In this document: positions 1 to 10,256 of the stretch, in pieces
How the letters are laid out: the number at the start of each line of letters is the position of its first letter
How positions within the stretch are numbered: the first letter of the stretch is position 1
Origin: Oscarella lobularis
Lineage: Eukaryota > Porifera > Homoscleromorpha > Homosclerophorida > Oscarellidae
Reading direction: 5' to 3'
DNA: 64,000 nt
Assembly (NCBI RefSeq): GCF_947507565.1
Contig: NC_089191.1
Coordinates: forward strand, 1,178,001-1,242,000
Position numbers and translations under genes: made by a program
The notes under the pieces: model-generated
What the model saw: the letters and a program-made list of their open reading frames with translations, nothing else
Databases searched by the model: none
What the model was told of the DNA's origin: nothing

Positions 1-303
1 GTTTGAATGCGGCAGAAATTCGAAACGACTGTAAAGAGTACTGTGATAGGTTTGCCGTATAAATGCTAGTACATGTGAAGTCTAACCCCCCTCTCGGTTA
101 GACGCGGTTGATATCGAAGCTATGGGGGTGGGACAACAGATAAGGCGCGCGCACTCCTCATTGTGCGATTAGCTTTCGCGCAGGCAAGACAGAGCAGTGT
201 CGGAGCAATTTCCCCCCCTTCCCCTCCCACGGCATTACTTAGTTCTCCACTAGCCTGGCTAGTGTGAAGTGCCATACGGGGTGTTAGTTCGGCAAGGCCT
301 AAC

Positions 304-1810
304 CAGGGATATAATAGAAGAGGGATATGTAACTCGCGCTATCACGTGACGTTTCCTTGATGCAAGCAGCTGATGCAGGCCCTGTTACGGTTAGAACCCG
401 TATAGGAGTCTCCAAAGTGCCTCCGTTTAGTCACTAATATATTCCTATCGTGGCGAAATCATTAGACAATCGTTTCGAGACAAGGTTTACTTAGTATCAA
501 TGCTGGTATATGTTTTTGATGGCTATTTTGCGTGATTTTTTTACACCCCTCCGGCGTGCACCCTCTTGCATCGTCTTCATAGCGAATTTCGTTAGGCTCT
601 TTCTTCGAGACCCTTCCGAAGACATTGTAGAACACCGTCGACGTTCTCCTCCCTGAGTAGCAGCAGCCGATGCGATGATAGAAGCGATTATGTCACTAAG
701 AGGGCGGTTTTACGTGACATAATCGTTTCTATCATCGCATCGGCTGCTGCTACTCAGGGAGGAGAACGTCGACGGTGTTCTACAATGTCTTCGGAAGGGT
801 CTCGAAGAAAGAGCCTAACGAAATTCGCTATGAAGACGATGCAAGAGGGTGCACGCCAGTGGCGTAGCCAGGATTAAGCGGAGGTAGGTGCTGAAGTTCG
901 CGCGCGGAGCGCGCGAAAATTTTTGGACCACGCCCCTTTTCTATTTGGCTATTTAAGGCCTCTAACGAAAAACAGTGCGTAGGCCCAAAGTAACACAACA
1001 GAGATAGTAACTTCGGATTGTGTACAAAGCTTTCTGGAACGAGTACATATGTAGGCATATTACATAGCATAACTGGCACATAACATTTGAGCTTAATTAT
1101 TAACGCTCATCGAAGGAACGCAGTAAATGAGCACGTTGGGTTTGTCTTCGCTCGCAGCACGCAAACCCAACTGCGAGCTGAAAACGTGTCACTTGATCAT
1201 GCACCCGAGGGGGCCATGCAGGGAAGGGTAACTCTGTGCCACCTTTACTCGACAGGTGAATCGCTCTTTTGATATATACATGTAATCAGAACACCTAAAA
1301 TCTGTGGTGTAAAGGCATAGCCACCAGGTGCCCTATTCCCATTTTTACAGAAAGGACATATTTCCGGGCAGATTAAGGTGTGGTTAGGCAATGTGATTCC
1401 CATAATGCACATGCTGTAGGCACTAACAGAGATCGGACACCGTGCTAAGGGTGTTCGGGCATCACATGATGGCTAACAACGGGCCATCATTATCTAGTTT
1501 AATTATTTTCAGCAAACTTGAGGGGGGTGCTCGAGCACCCAAAGCACCCCCCCTGGCTACGCCACTGCACGCCGGAGGGGTGTAAAAAAATCACGCAAAA
1601 TAGCCATCAAAAACATATACCAGCATTGATACTAAGTAAACCTTGTCTCGGCACGATTGTCTAATGATTTCGCCACGATAGGAATATATTAGTGACTAAA
1701 CGGAGGCACTTTGGAGACTCCTATACGGGTTCTAACCGTAACAGGGCTTGCATCAAGGAAACGTCACGTGATAGCGCGAGTTACATATCCCTCTTCTATT
1801 GTATCCCTGG
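304..1810. mobile_element. Large foldback (inverted-repeat) element, interrupted
   Basis: The left arm at 304-696 is repeated in reverse complement at 714-857 and again at 1567-1810, so the right arm is split by an insertion at 858-1566. With the insertion removed, the arms are about 390 bp each around a 17-nt loop (697-713). No transposase-like coding region lies inside. This fits a foldback or long-TIR non-autonomous DNA element. The superfamily is not resolved, because the outermost few bases of the arms diverge and no clear target duplication was found. Confidence 0.75.
858..1566. mobile_element. Non-autonomous DNA transposon nested in the foldback
   Basis: The ends are inverted copies of AGTGGCGTAGCCAGG (858-872) and CCTGGCTACGCCACT (1552-1566). 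The flanks GCACGCC at 851-857 and 1567-1573 are a direct duplication; if the terminal C/G pair belongs to the element, the duplication is the 5-bp CACGC instead. The interior holds a GCGCGC-type palindrome near 899-919 followed by an A/T tract, a motif that recurs near 29.46 kb. No transposase is present. The element inserted after the foldback formed, because it splits one arm only. Confidence 0.7.
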
Positions 1811-1886
1811 CCTAACTTACAGGCGAGGTCCACGCCTATTAGTACGTTGGGGGGCGCGGCTGGACACCTCCGGGCACTGGCCAAAA

Positions 1887-2445
1887 ACCCTTGCTGGGCA
1901 TAGTCAGGTGACCTGACCCTTCACGTGACCCGAGGAGAAGGGTCAGGTCAAACGCCCTATGTCGAAGTGTTGCCGTAGGAATGCGGAAGCCCCAATTATC
2001 CACTTAGCTTGATTGTGACGTAATTGACCACACGGTCGACCAGCACACGATACATGGCTTTGGAGTTGTACATCTAGGCTGCGGCGAATGCACGTACGTG
2101 GAGATCGTCGACTTTTGAACCTTCGTCGACGCGCAGCGAGCTTGATATTTGGAAGGTAATCGTCGATCGTCGGGATAGACGTTTTCGATGAGAAGCTTCG
2201 CAGCTGAGAAGTCGATTGCTTTTTCTATCGCCGCGTTCGATAAAGGTCCCTTCTTTCGAGGCTCAGAGATCGCGTGCCAGCGAGTACTACGTAATTAATT
2301 TGATAACGACGTCACAGAGGTCTCGGCCTGTGATTGGGCCGCACTGTACAGTGCGGCGGCAACAGTTAGACATAGGGCGTTTGACCTGACCCTTCTCCCC
2401 GGGTCACGTGAAGGGTCAGGTCACCTGACTATGCTGGGCAAGGGT
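1887..2445. mobile_element. Non-autonomous element with ~77-bp terminal inverted repeats
   Basis: Positions 1887-1963 reappear in reverse complement at 2369-2445 with only a few mismatches. The repeats contain CACGTGA and GGTCAGGTCA motifs. The 400-bp interior has no long ORF but includes a perfect palindrome near 2339-2356 (CCGCACTGTACAGTGCGG). I could not assign a superfamily, and the target duplication is unclear. Confidence 0.6.
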
Positions 2446-2808
2446 TCTATATTTGGGTGGGATAGGTGGATATCAATCTAGGAGATGAGAAAAAAAGGAG
2501 TGTTTAATCCGGGAGTTCCTAGACTTTTACTCGAACCGTTGATCGGACAACTGAAGCTACGTGTGGGGGCGAATAGCGTCTGCATGGTGAGTAAACAGAT
2601 CGACGACTAACGTCGACTCGCTGACGACCGCTTAGACCTTGCATTCCACGCGCGCGTTTAGCGAAACCGCGAAAACTGGCGCTCGAAGCTCGTTCGAAAT
2701 GCGTAGATAGCGTCGAAAGCGCTACTTATTCACCTGCGTTAATCTAGCCTAGCTAGCTCTCGATTTCACGCGCTAGTTTGCAGAAAATAGTACAACAGGA
2801 AAACTGGT

Positions 2809-2818
2809 CACGTGAGCG
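2809..2818 (+). promoter_or_regulatory. CACGTGAGCG motif shared by the 5' flanks of both RHS copies
   Basis: CACGTGAGCG occurs about 165 bp before the RHS start codon here and about 120 bp before the start of the degenerate copy (11181-11190). In both flanks it is followed by a TTCACTT or CTCACTTG segment. It contains an E-box-like CACGTG. Shared position suggests a duplicated promoter-proximal element; function is inference. Confidence 0.3.
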
Positions 2819-2981
2819 TTTTCACTTCACACCAGGAAAAGCTCTCGAGCTGGAGACGCTCGAAGCAACATTGGGTGATTTATCTTGATTAATTAATAAT
2901 CTCGCCTCGAAGAACCTGAGCAACACAACCAACTAACTTATATATTTATTAATACAGCCTTTCTCTCTAGAGCCTTTGACA

Positions 2982-5900
2982 ATGAAAACGACTGCTGTTC
3001 TATTTCTTATTTCTTTGGCAATTTTCGTCGACGCTGACGTCCCCGATTGCCCTAAATCGTGCATGGGAAAGTGCTCATATAAGGAAACCCCCGGATCGTT
3101 GCCAATCGACGTTTCGGCAGACGGCCAAGGAGGCATGACGGCGACTATAGGACTTCAAGTCCCACGCGGCACGGGTGGTCGCGAGCCGGGCTTCACTCTC
3201 AAATACAGCAACAACGCGGGCAACGGACGACTCGGCTTGGGCTGGGAATTGTCGTACCTTCCAACGATAGCACGCTGTCCCAAGCGACACATGGAAAACG
3301 GCGTTTCGGCGAAAGTGAGCTTCACCGTCGACGACGTCTTCTGCGTGAGTGGCAATCAATTGGTTCTCGTCAACGGCACGGATACGAGTCTGTCGATGTA
3401 CGATGGATCGCAGTATTACGCGGATCGATACGATCGAATTCTCTATCAACCTTTTGGGCCTCGTAAGACGCGACTGAATCAGGGAGTCACCGGACCTGAG
3501 TACTGGATCGCTAGCATGCCGAACGGCGTCGTTCACGTGTACGGACAGACGCCGGATTCACGCGTGACGAACGCCAATGGAGTCGTGCTCTCTTGGGAGG
3601 CAAACTGCGAGATGGATCCGTTCGGAAACGCGATTAATCTCACCTACGTCGACTACGGTCGCGACGCCTCCAGAGATAGATACTTGAGTAAAATCAAATA
3701 TGCCGAAGACACGGCGTCGATTGAGTTTGACTACGAGACTCGTCCGGATCCCATTGTGTCTTACTTTTCCGGTATGGAGTTGCTGACCAGTCGTCGTTTG
3801 ACGACAATTAGCACGTTTTCGGCTGTTCCCGTGGAAGACGGTTTTGGCGTCGAGACAGCTCCCGTTCCCGTTCTCGTTTACGTACTCAGCTACGCGACGT
3901 CGTCTCTGAGTGGCGTGAGTCTGCTCGAGAGCGTGCAACTCTGTTCGGGTTGTTTTGAGTTGTGTCAACCGCCGCTTCGACTGACGTACGAAAGTCCGCC
4001 ATCGAACGATGTCTCGAACTTGGGATTTCCGTATGATTTTGAGACGAATAGCAGCGATACGAGCATGTTCGTTCGATTCTTGCCCGGAATAACGCCCTAC
4101 AGTCCGGACGGATTTCCTCTGTTGGCGCTATGCGGCGTACACGGCCACGAGCCCATAGTCTATCCCTCTCAGACGGTCATGGAAGAGTCGAACGTTCAAT
4201 TGACTGTTGACGCCGACGGCGACGGCGTCACCGATCTTCTTTTCGTTCAATACAACGCGACGTTTGGACTCAATACCGTTTTGTTTCGTAGCAAAGGCGA
4301 CGGTAATTTCAACGCGGTGACGTCGTCGTTGCGAAAGCCGACCGTCCCGTTAGCGGGCACGCCCGATGATCGTTGCGCGTGGGGCGCTCTTCAGCTCTAC
4401 GCCGACTCTATCTACGAGAACACTCACGATTTTTTCTCGACGTCACTGAACGTTTTTGCGAACGATATAACGGGCGATGGGAATTACGATTTGACGGCCG
4501 TCGTCCTGACCGACGGTCCAAGAGGTATTATAACGAAGAAAGGACGCTGTCCTTCGGAGATGCCCAAGGTTCTCATATTCTACGTCGAAGGAACGGGCGG
4601 CGGAAACCTCGTCTCACAAGGAACGGTCGTCGGTCGTCACGACTTTAATTTCGAAACGGGCAAAGGCTGCTCAGTTCTACTCTCGGACATAACGGACAGT
4701 CTCTATCAGGACATCGTGATTACGTGCGCCGACGACAAGGGATGGCGCGTGTGGACGATTCTCGGCAATTCGAATTTCACGTGGTCGGAAAAAAGCGTCT
4801 TTTCGAATATCGTTCCCATGGCCCCTTTGCCAAATGGGCAGAACTTCAGTCGAAACGGGCAGGTTAATCGGATTCTAGCTCGGGATCTCGACGGCGACGG
4901 ATCGCCCGAACTCGTCATGATAACGCCGACAGAGAAAGGAATCGAAGTTCGCGTCTCGAGCTCGATGGTCAACGGATCATTTACGCCGATCTACGGCAAT
5001 AAGATGATCATAACGCCGTCGACGGACGTTCTCGGATCGAAGGCGCTCTCGGCGTTCTTTGTCGACGTGCCCGGGAGCTTTACTCGATTGATCGTCAGCT
5101 CGGCTAACGAGTCAGGTTGGTACGTATACGCGGCGCAGAGTCTAGGGAATTTTAGCCTGAGTGATGCGGTGGCGTTGCCGCGCGGTCCCGCGTGCGCTTC
5201 GAATACCGTCGTTCTCGCGGCCGATGCCAACGGCGACGCTCGTCCCGAGCTTCTCGCTATAAGTCCCGGTAACGGTAGCGTCGGACTCGCCGTGCACGTC
5301 GTCGCCTTGACGACGGATGAGAAAGTTTTCGGTAGGACGTTTTCTCACCAATATCCTGCGATCGTGTCTCCTCTCAGCAGCAACATTAAACTATCCGATT
5401 CGATCATTACGGCTGATTTTACCGGAGACGGGCGAGTGGATATTGCCCTGTTTCGCATTCCGTACTACACCAACGGAAAGCATTCGTACTGTGCCGTGTA
5501 CGATTCGCTGTGGCACCCTGTTATCTATGCTCTTCCGTCCGTACGAATTTCTCCGTCGCCTTTCGATCGACTCACGCGACTCGTCGACGGCAACGGGTTG
5601 ACGACTCGAATCAATTACGCGCTCATGACGAACGACTCGGTCTACATCCAAGAGTCTCGTAGTCGTAGTCCCAAGTATGCTCAGTGTCAGACATGGCCAA
5701 ACGCGAGTGCAATAGCGTCGCCGATTCCGAACGTCATCTACACGCCCTCGGCCCGATTTCTCGTGCAGCGAATCGACAAGGATAATGCTCTCGGCGACGG
5801 GAGTTTCGCCTACACGCGCTACGTCTATCGCGGTTTCGCGAGACACACGCGCGGCTTCGGATCGCTGGGGTTCCAATACGTCTTCGCTTTTCACAACGAG

Positions 5901-8900
5901 ACGACGTTGTCGCAGCTGACGCGTCACAGTCTCGATTTTCTCGCGCACATGCACGGTCATCCCGTGCGGATCGAAACATATCGATGCGCCGATTCGATGA
6001 GACAAACGCTTTTGATATCTTGGCAAACGAACGAGTGGTCGTCCGCTCAGAAGCTTCCGACCGGCGCGACCGACGGCGCGAACGTATTCAAGTACGGATC
6101 GTATATAATTGCTTTGTCGAAGCAGGATCAGTTGACGTACACGGAAGACGGGGAGTTCTTCGTGAAGAGAGAGACGAAGACGTTGCTCTACGACGCCGAC
6201 GGCTTGCCGTATTCTACTCTCTACGCCGTACACGACGCTAGTCCGCACTCGGGCGAATTTCCTACGCTCGGAGACAATTATTTCACGCGAAACGTCACCA
6301 TCACGCACATGAAACCGACGTACGCGAAGCACTCCTGGTACGTCGGGCTACCGGAGTATGCTGTCGAGATAGCGAATACGACGTATCAAAGTACTAGTTC
6401 CTACGTCGATTATACGTCGTCTTTGACTGTGAAGAGTGCCACGAGGACTTTTGACGCTAAGACGGGTATGGTGTCATCAGAGTCTTTGAGTTCCGGTATT
6501 GGAGCTGATCCCACTAAGGCTCAGAGTACGGTGACGCTTCTTTACGAACGCGACGACCGCGGTAACGTCCTCGTCGTGTCGTCTACGGGCGCCGATGGAT
6601 CGGCTATCGATAACAAAACAATGACGTACGACGATCGCGGTCGATTTCAGAAGTCGCTTTGCAGCGGCGCGATCTGCCAGGAGTGGCGGCACGGTCACAA
6701 CGGCGAAGTGCTACTCGAAACTTCGAAAGCGAATGAAAAGATTAGTCACGCCTACGACGCTTTGTTTCGCGAAATTGCCGTCGTTTCCGCTTCGAGCCAA
6801 GCGAAGAACGTGAAAACGTCGTTCGAGTTCTGCCAAAAGGCGAATTGTCCTAGTTCGTTAAAATCGGCCGTCTACGCGAAGGTCGTGGATAGTTCGGTCT
6901 ACGAGTACTACGACGGACTGAACAGGCTCTTGGGAACGAGATGGGTACCCCAAGGAAGCGACCCCGAGCTGATTCAAACGAATCAGTACGACCGTTTCGG
7001 CACGCTTTCGCAGAGATTTCCAATTCACGAAACGTCCGATTCGAGCAACCAGGCGATACATTTCCTCAAAGATTCGCTCGGTCGCGTAGCGACCATCAAT
7101 GAAACATTCCGAGCATTCGTCATCGAAGACTGGGCGACCTTCTGGCAGACGTTGGCTGTCGACTACAGCGGTAATCGCGTCGACGTCACCGTGCGCGATT
7201 CGTCGTCGATCGGCGAAGCGAAATACACGCCGTGGCGACAGACTCGCGTGACGGACGCTCGCGGATTGACCGTGTTGACGCGAGAGCCGAACATCGATCA
7301 GACGCTTCAGTATTGGTACGACTCGAATAGCAACCTCGTTGCCGTCGTGCTCAGAGGCGTCGAAACCGCGCTGCTTTATCGCGCGACGTTTTCCGAGAAC
7401 GGGTATCCCAGTACGTTGTCTCATTCCAATAAGGGAACGTATAAGTACGTTCACGACGGTCGTGGACGTCTTGTTAACCAGACCGATCCCAGTGGTAATG
7501 TTATGAATTTTCGTCGAAATGAGCAGAATCGAGTCGTTTCGATTTTTGAAATGTTGCCCAATGGAGATGGTGGAGTCGTTTTGAACGTTTCGTACGACAA
7601 AGTGTTTCCCGATCACATCGCTTCGGAATCGGGGGTAACAACCGAGGGACTCGATTTTGGAGTAACGAATCTTTACGACGAAGTCTTGGGACAACTTAGA
7701 AATGTAACGAAAACGTACGCTGGGAAAACTGTCATCATTAGTCACGTGTACGACAGCAGTAATCGCTTACAGAAAGTCGTCTATCCGGATGGGCTGGTTA
7801 TCCTGTTTCAGTACGACAAAATCAATAGGATTAATCGATTAACAGACGACTCGTCGAAGCGCGTTCTGTGGACTGCTCAAGAGTTCGACGCTAAAGGACG
7901 AGCAAGCAAGGAGACCTTGGGCAATGGTCTTCAAATGGAACGTCTCTACGAACCCGCGACCGTTCTGCTTAAAACGTCGAAGTATCTCGACAAAGCTATG
8001 ACCGTTCGAGGCGACGAAAATCGCATGGTGCAAGCCGAGGCATCGTTTTCTTTCACCGTATATTTCGATCCGTCGAGTCGAGTATCTCTTATCAGGAAAG
8101 AAGTCTCCGGGGCGCAACTCTACGAAGAGGCACTGACGTATGACAATAGCTATCAGGCTCTTACGAAGACGAGTCGGGTAAACGATCGTCGTTCGGTATC
8201 GTTTTCCTACGGAACGTTTGGAAATCTTCATTCGAAATCGGACGTCGGTACCTACTCGTATCCAAGCGTGGCGTCGTTTGGCGCGAACGCTGAACGACTC
8301 GTAGAAACGGCGGCAATATATCAAGTGTCGAAAGTATCTTCATCGTCTTCGACATACGATTTCGAATACGACGAGAGAGGAAATCGTATATCGTGGAACG
8401 GCACCTTTGTCGAATATAATTCCAAGAACAAGCCGTCTCGTATCGTCCGCGGACCGTTCTCCGTCACCTTCGACTATTCGCCTCGAGGCCAGCTCTTGAT
8501 GCGAAAAGATTTCGTGAATATAAGTTCTGACGGTAGCGGATTTGGAACGTCCATACTCTACGGTCAAACGTGGTATGCCGACGATTTGTACGAGGAGGAG
8601 TTAATACGCGAAAATCTCACGAGTCCTACTATGACGAAGAAGATACAGAGGTACTACGTCAACTCGGACATCGTCCTCCAAAAGACGACGAGTCTCGTGT
8701 CATCAAATTCGAAGCCGACGTCAGCTTATTTCTTTCTGCATCGCGACGCAAAAGGTTCGTTGCACTTCGTCACGGACGAAAACGGGGACGTTGTTGAATC
8801 GTTTGACTACGACGTGTGCGGTCGACGACGAGACGGGCGCACGGGAATTCCGTCCGCGCGCTACGGTGAAGTTATGTCCCGCGCCAATTCCCAGTCGTTG

Positions 8901-10256
8901 ACCGCTAAAGAGGCCGCGACTATGCTACCGTCTCTAACTTCGAAAGTAACCGTGCAATTCGGCTTCGACGGGCATATTCAATTAGACGACATCGGCGGCG
9001 ATTTGGTGCACATGGGAGGTCGACTATTCGACACTATTCACTGTCTCTTTCTCACTCCGGATCCTTTTGTTAGCGACATGTGGCGTTCGGTTGGCTTCAA
9101 TACCTACGCTTACGGCGAATTTAATCCCATGTCCGGTATCGATCCGAGTGGCTACAGCTTTCTCTCGTCGATCGGTCACTTCTTCAAATCCACGTTCGAG
9201 AAAATCGTTCACTTTCTGGAGAAAATCATCGACGCCCTAGCGAATCTGCTGCGAAAAATCCCCATACTGAACAAAATTCTCACGCTGGCCATCGACGTCC
9301 TCGCCGAAGTCACCGGCCAATTTTGGCTCTCGGCCGCGTGGGAAGTCGTCGAAGATCGCGTGCAAGGAAAGAGCTGGGCGCAGGCGTTGGCCGACGGTTT
9401 GATCAGCATCGCAAGCAATGTCATCGGTTCGGTGTTCGACGCCGCCGAAGGCGCTATCAACGCGGCGGGTGACTTTGCCGGTAAGAGCGTCATAACCGAT
9501 CTTCTTAAACTCGGAAAAGTCGCCGTCGACGGGATGAAAGGAGCGGCGAAAACGGCGGCGAGTGGTCAGCATTCGCTCAAAGCGATATCGATGGGAGCGG
9601 CGAAGTCGGTTCTTTCGGACGTATTTTCTAGCGTTTTGAAAGCGGCGAAACAATTTCTCAAGCCCGAAGCGGACGTCGCCTCTTCGGTGACGCACGCGCT
9701 CGCGTACAGCAGCGTCTCTCATCTGCACACTGAAGTCGTCGCCGTCGCGAAATCTGTCGCTAAGGACGTGATCAGCGAGGTTGCTAAGGACGCTGCGAAA
9801 GGCCTTTTAGCCGACGCGCGAAAGAGCGGCTTCTTCGGCGTTCTCGACGACCTCAAAGGGGATTTTCTGCAGGAAGGCGTTCCGAAGACTTACGTGTCAA
9901 TGCACTTCTCTAACGCAATGAACGCGCTTTTGCAGCGATCTGCCGATCATTTCGGGTTCGCTAGCAGTGGCAAGAGCTCGTTTGGAAGTCGAAAAATGAG
10001 CGAGTTCTTCGGCGAGGCGCACCACTTTGGTAAAACGCTCGCCGCGGACAGAATGGCTGGTCTCGATAAGTTGTCTGCTTCGCACGGGCTGTCGTACTCG
10101 GCTCTCCGCAATGCCGACGTTGTTCAGTCGTTTTTTGCTAGCGAGCAGGGCAAGGAAGCAAAAAATGAACTTTTGTTTCAGGAGGGCAAATGCCAACTGA
10201 TAAGAAACCCTATGGTGAGCGTTGAAAGTCTCGAGCAAGATTGGACTGGTCAATAA
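2982..10256 (+). CDS. Secreted SpvB / FG-GAP / TcdB-middle / RHS-repeat protein (bacterial Tc/Rhs toxin architecture)
   Basis: One uninterrupted reading frame encodes 2,424 residues. The first ATG (2982) opens a hydrophobic signal peptide of about 18 residues ending FVDA. Residues 20-100 are Cys-containing and match the SpvB N-terminal module (PGSLPIDVSADGQGG, then PGFTLKYSNNAGNG). FG-GAP/VCBS-type calcium loops follow at about 408 (DADGDGVTD), 496 (DITGDGNYD), 636 (DLDGDGSPE), 747 (DANGDARPE) and 811 (DFTGDGRVD). A TcdB-middle-like region and many YD/RHS repeats (for example YDERGNR) lead to the RHS core near 2013-2057, ending NTYAYGEF...GIDPSG. A 367-residue tail of amphipathic and hydrophobic helices follows. 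In bacteria this scaffold encapsulates a variable C-terminal effector; metazoan teneurins carry a related YD shell. No intron was needed, unlike the minus-strand genes nearby. The eukaryotic-type signal peptide and many N-x-S/T sites imply secretion. Ancient transfer from bacteria is inferred; the function and target of the tail are unknown. Confidence 0.9.
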   Translation: MKTTAVLFLISLAIFVDADVPDCPKSCMGKCSYKETPGSLPIDVSADGQGGMTATIGLQVPRGTGGREPGFTLKYSNNAGNGRLGLGWELSYLPTIARCPKRHMENGVSAKVSFTVDDVFCVSGNQLVLVNGTDTSLSMYDGSQYYADRYDRILYQPFGPRKTRLNQGVTGPEYWIASMPNGVVHVYGQTPDSRVTNANGVVLSWEANCEMDPFGNAINLTYVDYGRDASRDRYLSKIKYAEDTASIEFDYETRPDPIVSYFSGMELLTSRRLTTISTFSAVPVEDGFGVETAPVPVLVYVLSYATSSLSGVSLLESVQLCSGCFELCQPPLRLTYESPPSNDVSNLGFPYDFETNSSDTSMFVRFLPGITPYSPDGFPLLALCGVHGHEPIVYPSQTVMEESNVQLTVDADGDGVTDLLFVQYNATFGLNTVLFRSKGDGNFNAVTSSLRKPTVPLAGTPDDRCAWGALQLYADSIYENTHDFFSTSLNVFANDITGDGNYDLTAVVLTDGPRGIITKKGRCPSEMPKVLIFYVEGTGGGNLVSQGTVVGRHDFNFETGKGCSVLLSDITDSLYQDIVITCADDKGWRVWTILGNSNFTWSEKSVFSNIVPMAPLPNGQNFSRNGQVNRILARDLDGDGSPELVMITPTEKGIEVRVSSSMVNGSFTPIYGNKMIITPSTDVLGSKALSAFFVDVPGSFTRLIVSSANESGWYVYAAQSLGNFSLSDAVALPRGPACASNTVVLAADANGDARPELLAISPGNGSVGLAVHVVALTTDEKVFGRTFSHQYPAIVSPLSSNIKLSDSIITADFTGDGRVDIALFRIPYYTNGKHSYCAVYDSLWHPVIYALPSVRISPSPFDRLTRLVDGNGLTTRINYALMTNDSVYIQESRSRSPKYAQCQTWPNASAIASPIPNVIYTPSARFLVQRIDKDNALGDGSFAYTRYVYRGFARHTRGFGSLGFQYVFAFHNETTLSQLTRHSLDFLAHMHGHPVRIETYRCADSMRQTLLISWQTNEWSSAQKLPTGATDGANVFKYGSYIIALSKQDQLTYTEDGEFFVKRETKTLLYDADGLPYSTLYAVHDASPHSGEFPTLGDNYFTRNVTITHMKPTYAKHSWYVGLPEYAVEIANTTYQSTSSYVDYTSSLTVKSATRTFDAKTGMVSSESLSSGIGADPTKAQSTVTLLYERDDRGNVLVVSSTGADGSAIDNKTMTYDDRGRFQKSLCSGAICQEWRHGHNGEVLLETSKANEKISHAYDALFREIAVVSASSQAKNVKTSFEFCQKANCPSSLKSAVYAKVVDSSVYEYYDGLNRLLGTRWVPQGSDPELIQTNQYDRFGTLSQRFPIHETSDSSNQAIHFLKDSLGRVATINETFRAFVIEDWATFWQTLAVDYSGNRVDVTVRDSSSIGEAKYTPWRQTRVTDARGLTVLTREPNIDQTLQYWYDSNSNLVAVVLRGVETALLYRATFSENGYPSTLSHSNKGTYKYVHDGRGRLVNQTDPSGNVMNFRRNEQNRVVSIFEMLPNGDGGVVLNVSYDKVFPDHIASESGVTTEGLDFGVTNLYDEVLGQLRNVTKTYAGKTVIISHVYDSSNRLQKVVYPDGLVILFQYDKINRINRLTDDSSKRVLWTAQEFDAKGRASKETLGNGLQMERLYEPATVLLKTSKYLDKAMTVRGDENRMVQAEASFSFTVYFDPSSRVSLIRKEVSGAQLYEEALTYDNSYQALTKTSRVNDRRSVSFSYGTFGNLHSKSDVGTYSYPSVASFGANAERLVETAAIYQVSKVSSSSSTYDFEYDERGNRISWNGTFVEYNSKNKPSRIVRGPFSVTFDYSPRGQLLMRKDFVNISSDGSGFGTSILYGQTWYADDLYEEELIRENLTSPTMTKKIQRYYVNSDIVLQKTTSLVSSNSKPTSAYFFLHRDAKGSLHFVTDENGDVVESFDYDVCGRRRDGRTGIPSARYGEVMSRANSQSLTAKEAATMLPSLTSKVTVQFGFDGHIQLDDIGGDLVHMGGRLFDTIHCLFLTPDPFVSDMWRSVGFNTYAYGEFNPMSGIDPSGYSFLSSIGHFFKSTFEKIVHFLEKIIDALANLLRKIPILNKILTLAIDVLAEVTGQFWLSAAWEVVEDRVQGKSWAQALADGLISIASNVIGSVFDAAEGAINAAGDFAGKSVITDLLKLGKVAVDGMKGAAKTAASGQHSLKAISMGAAKSVLSDVFSSVLKAAKQFLKPEADVASSVTHALAYSSVSHLHTEVVAVAKSVAKDVISEVAKDAAKGLLADARKSGFFGVLDDLKGDFLQEGVPKTYVSMHFSNAMNALLQRSADHFGFASSGKSSFGSRKMSEFFGEAHHFGKTLAADRMAGLDKLSASHGLSYSALRNADVVQSFFASEQGKEAKNELLFQEGKCQLIRNPMVSVESLEQDWTGQ

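Noticed and set aside
5391..7745. Long antisense ORFs within the RHS gene (about 313 and 295 codons)
   Set aside because: They lie opposite strongly supported coding sequence and are Arg-rich shadows of its TCG/ACG/GTC codon use; no domain is recognisable.
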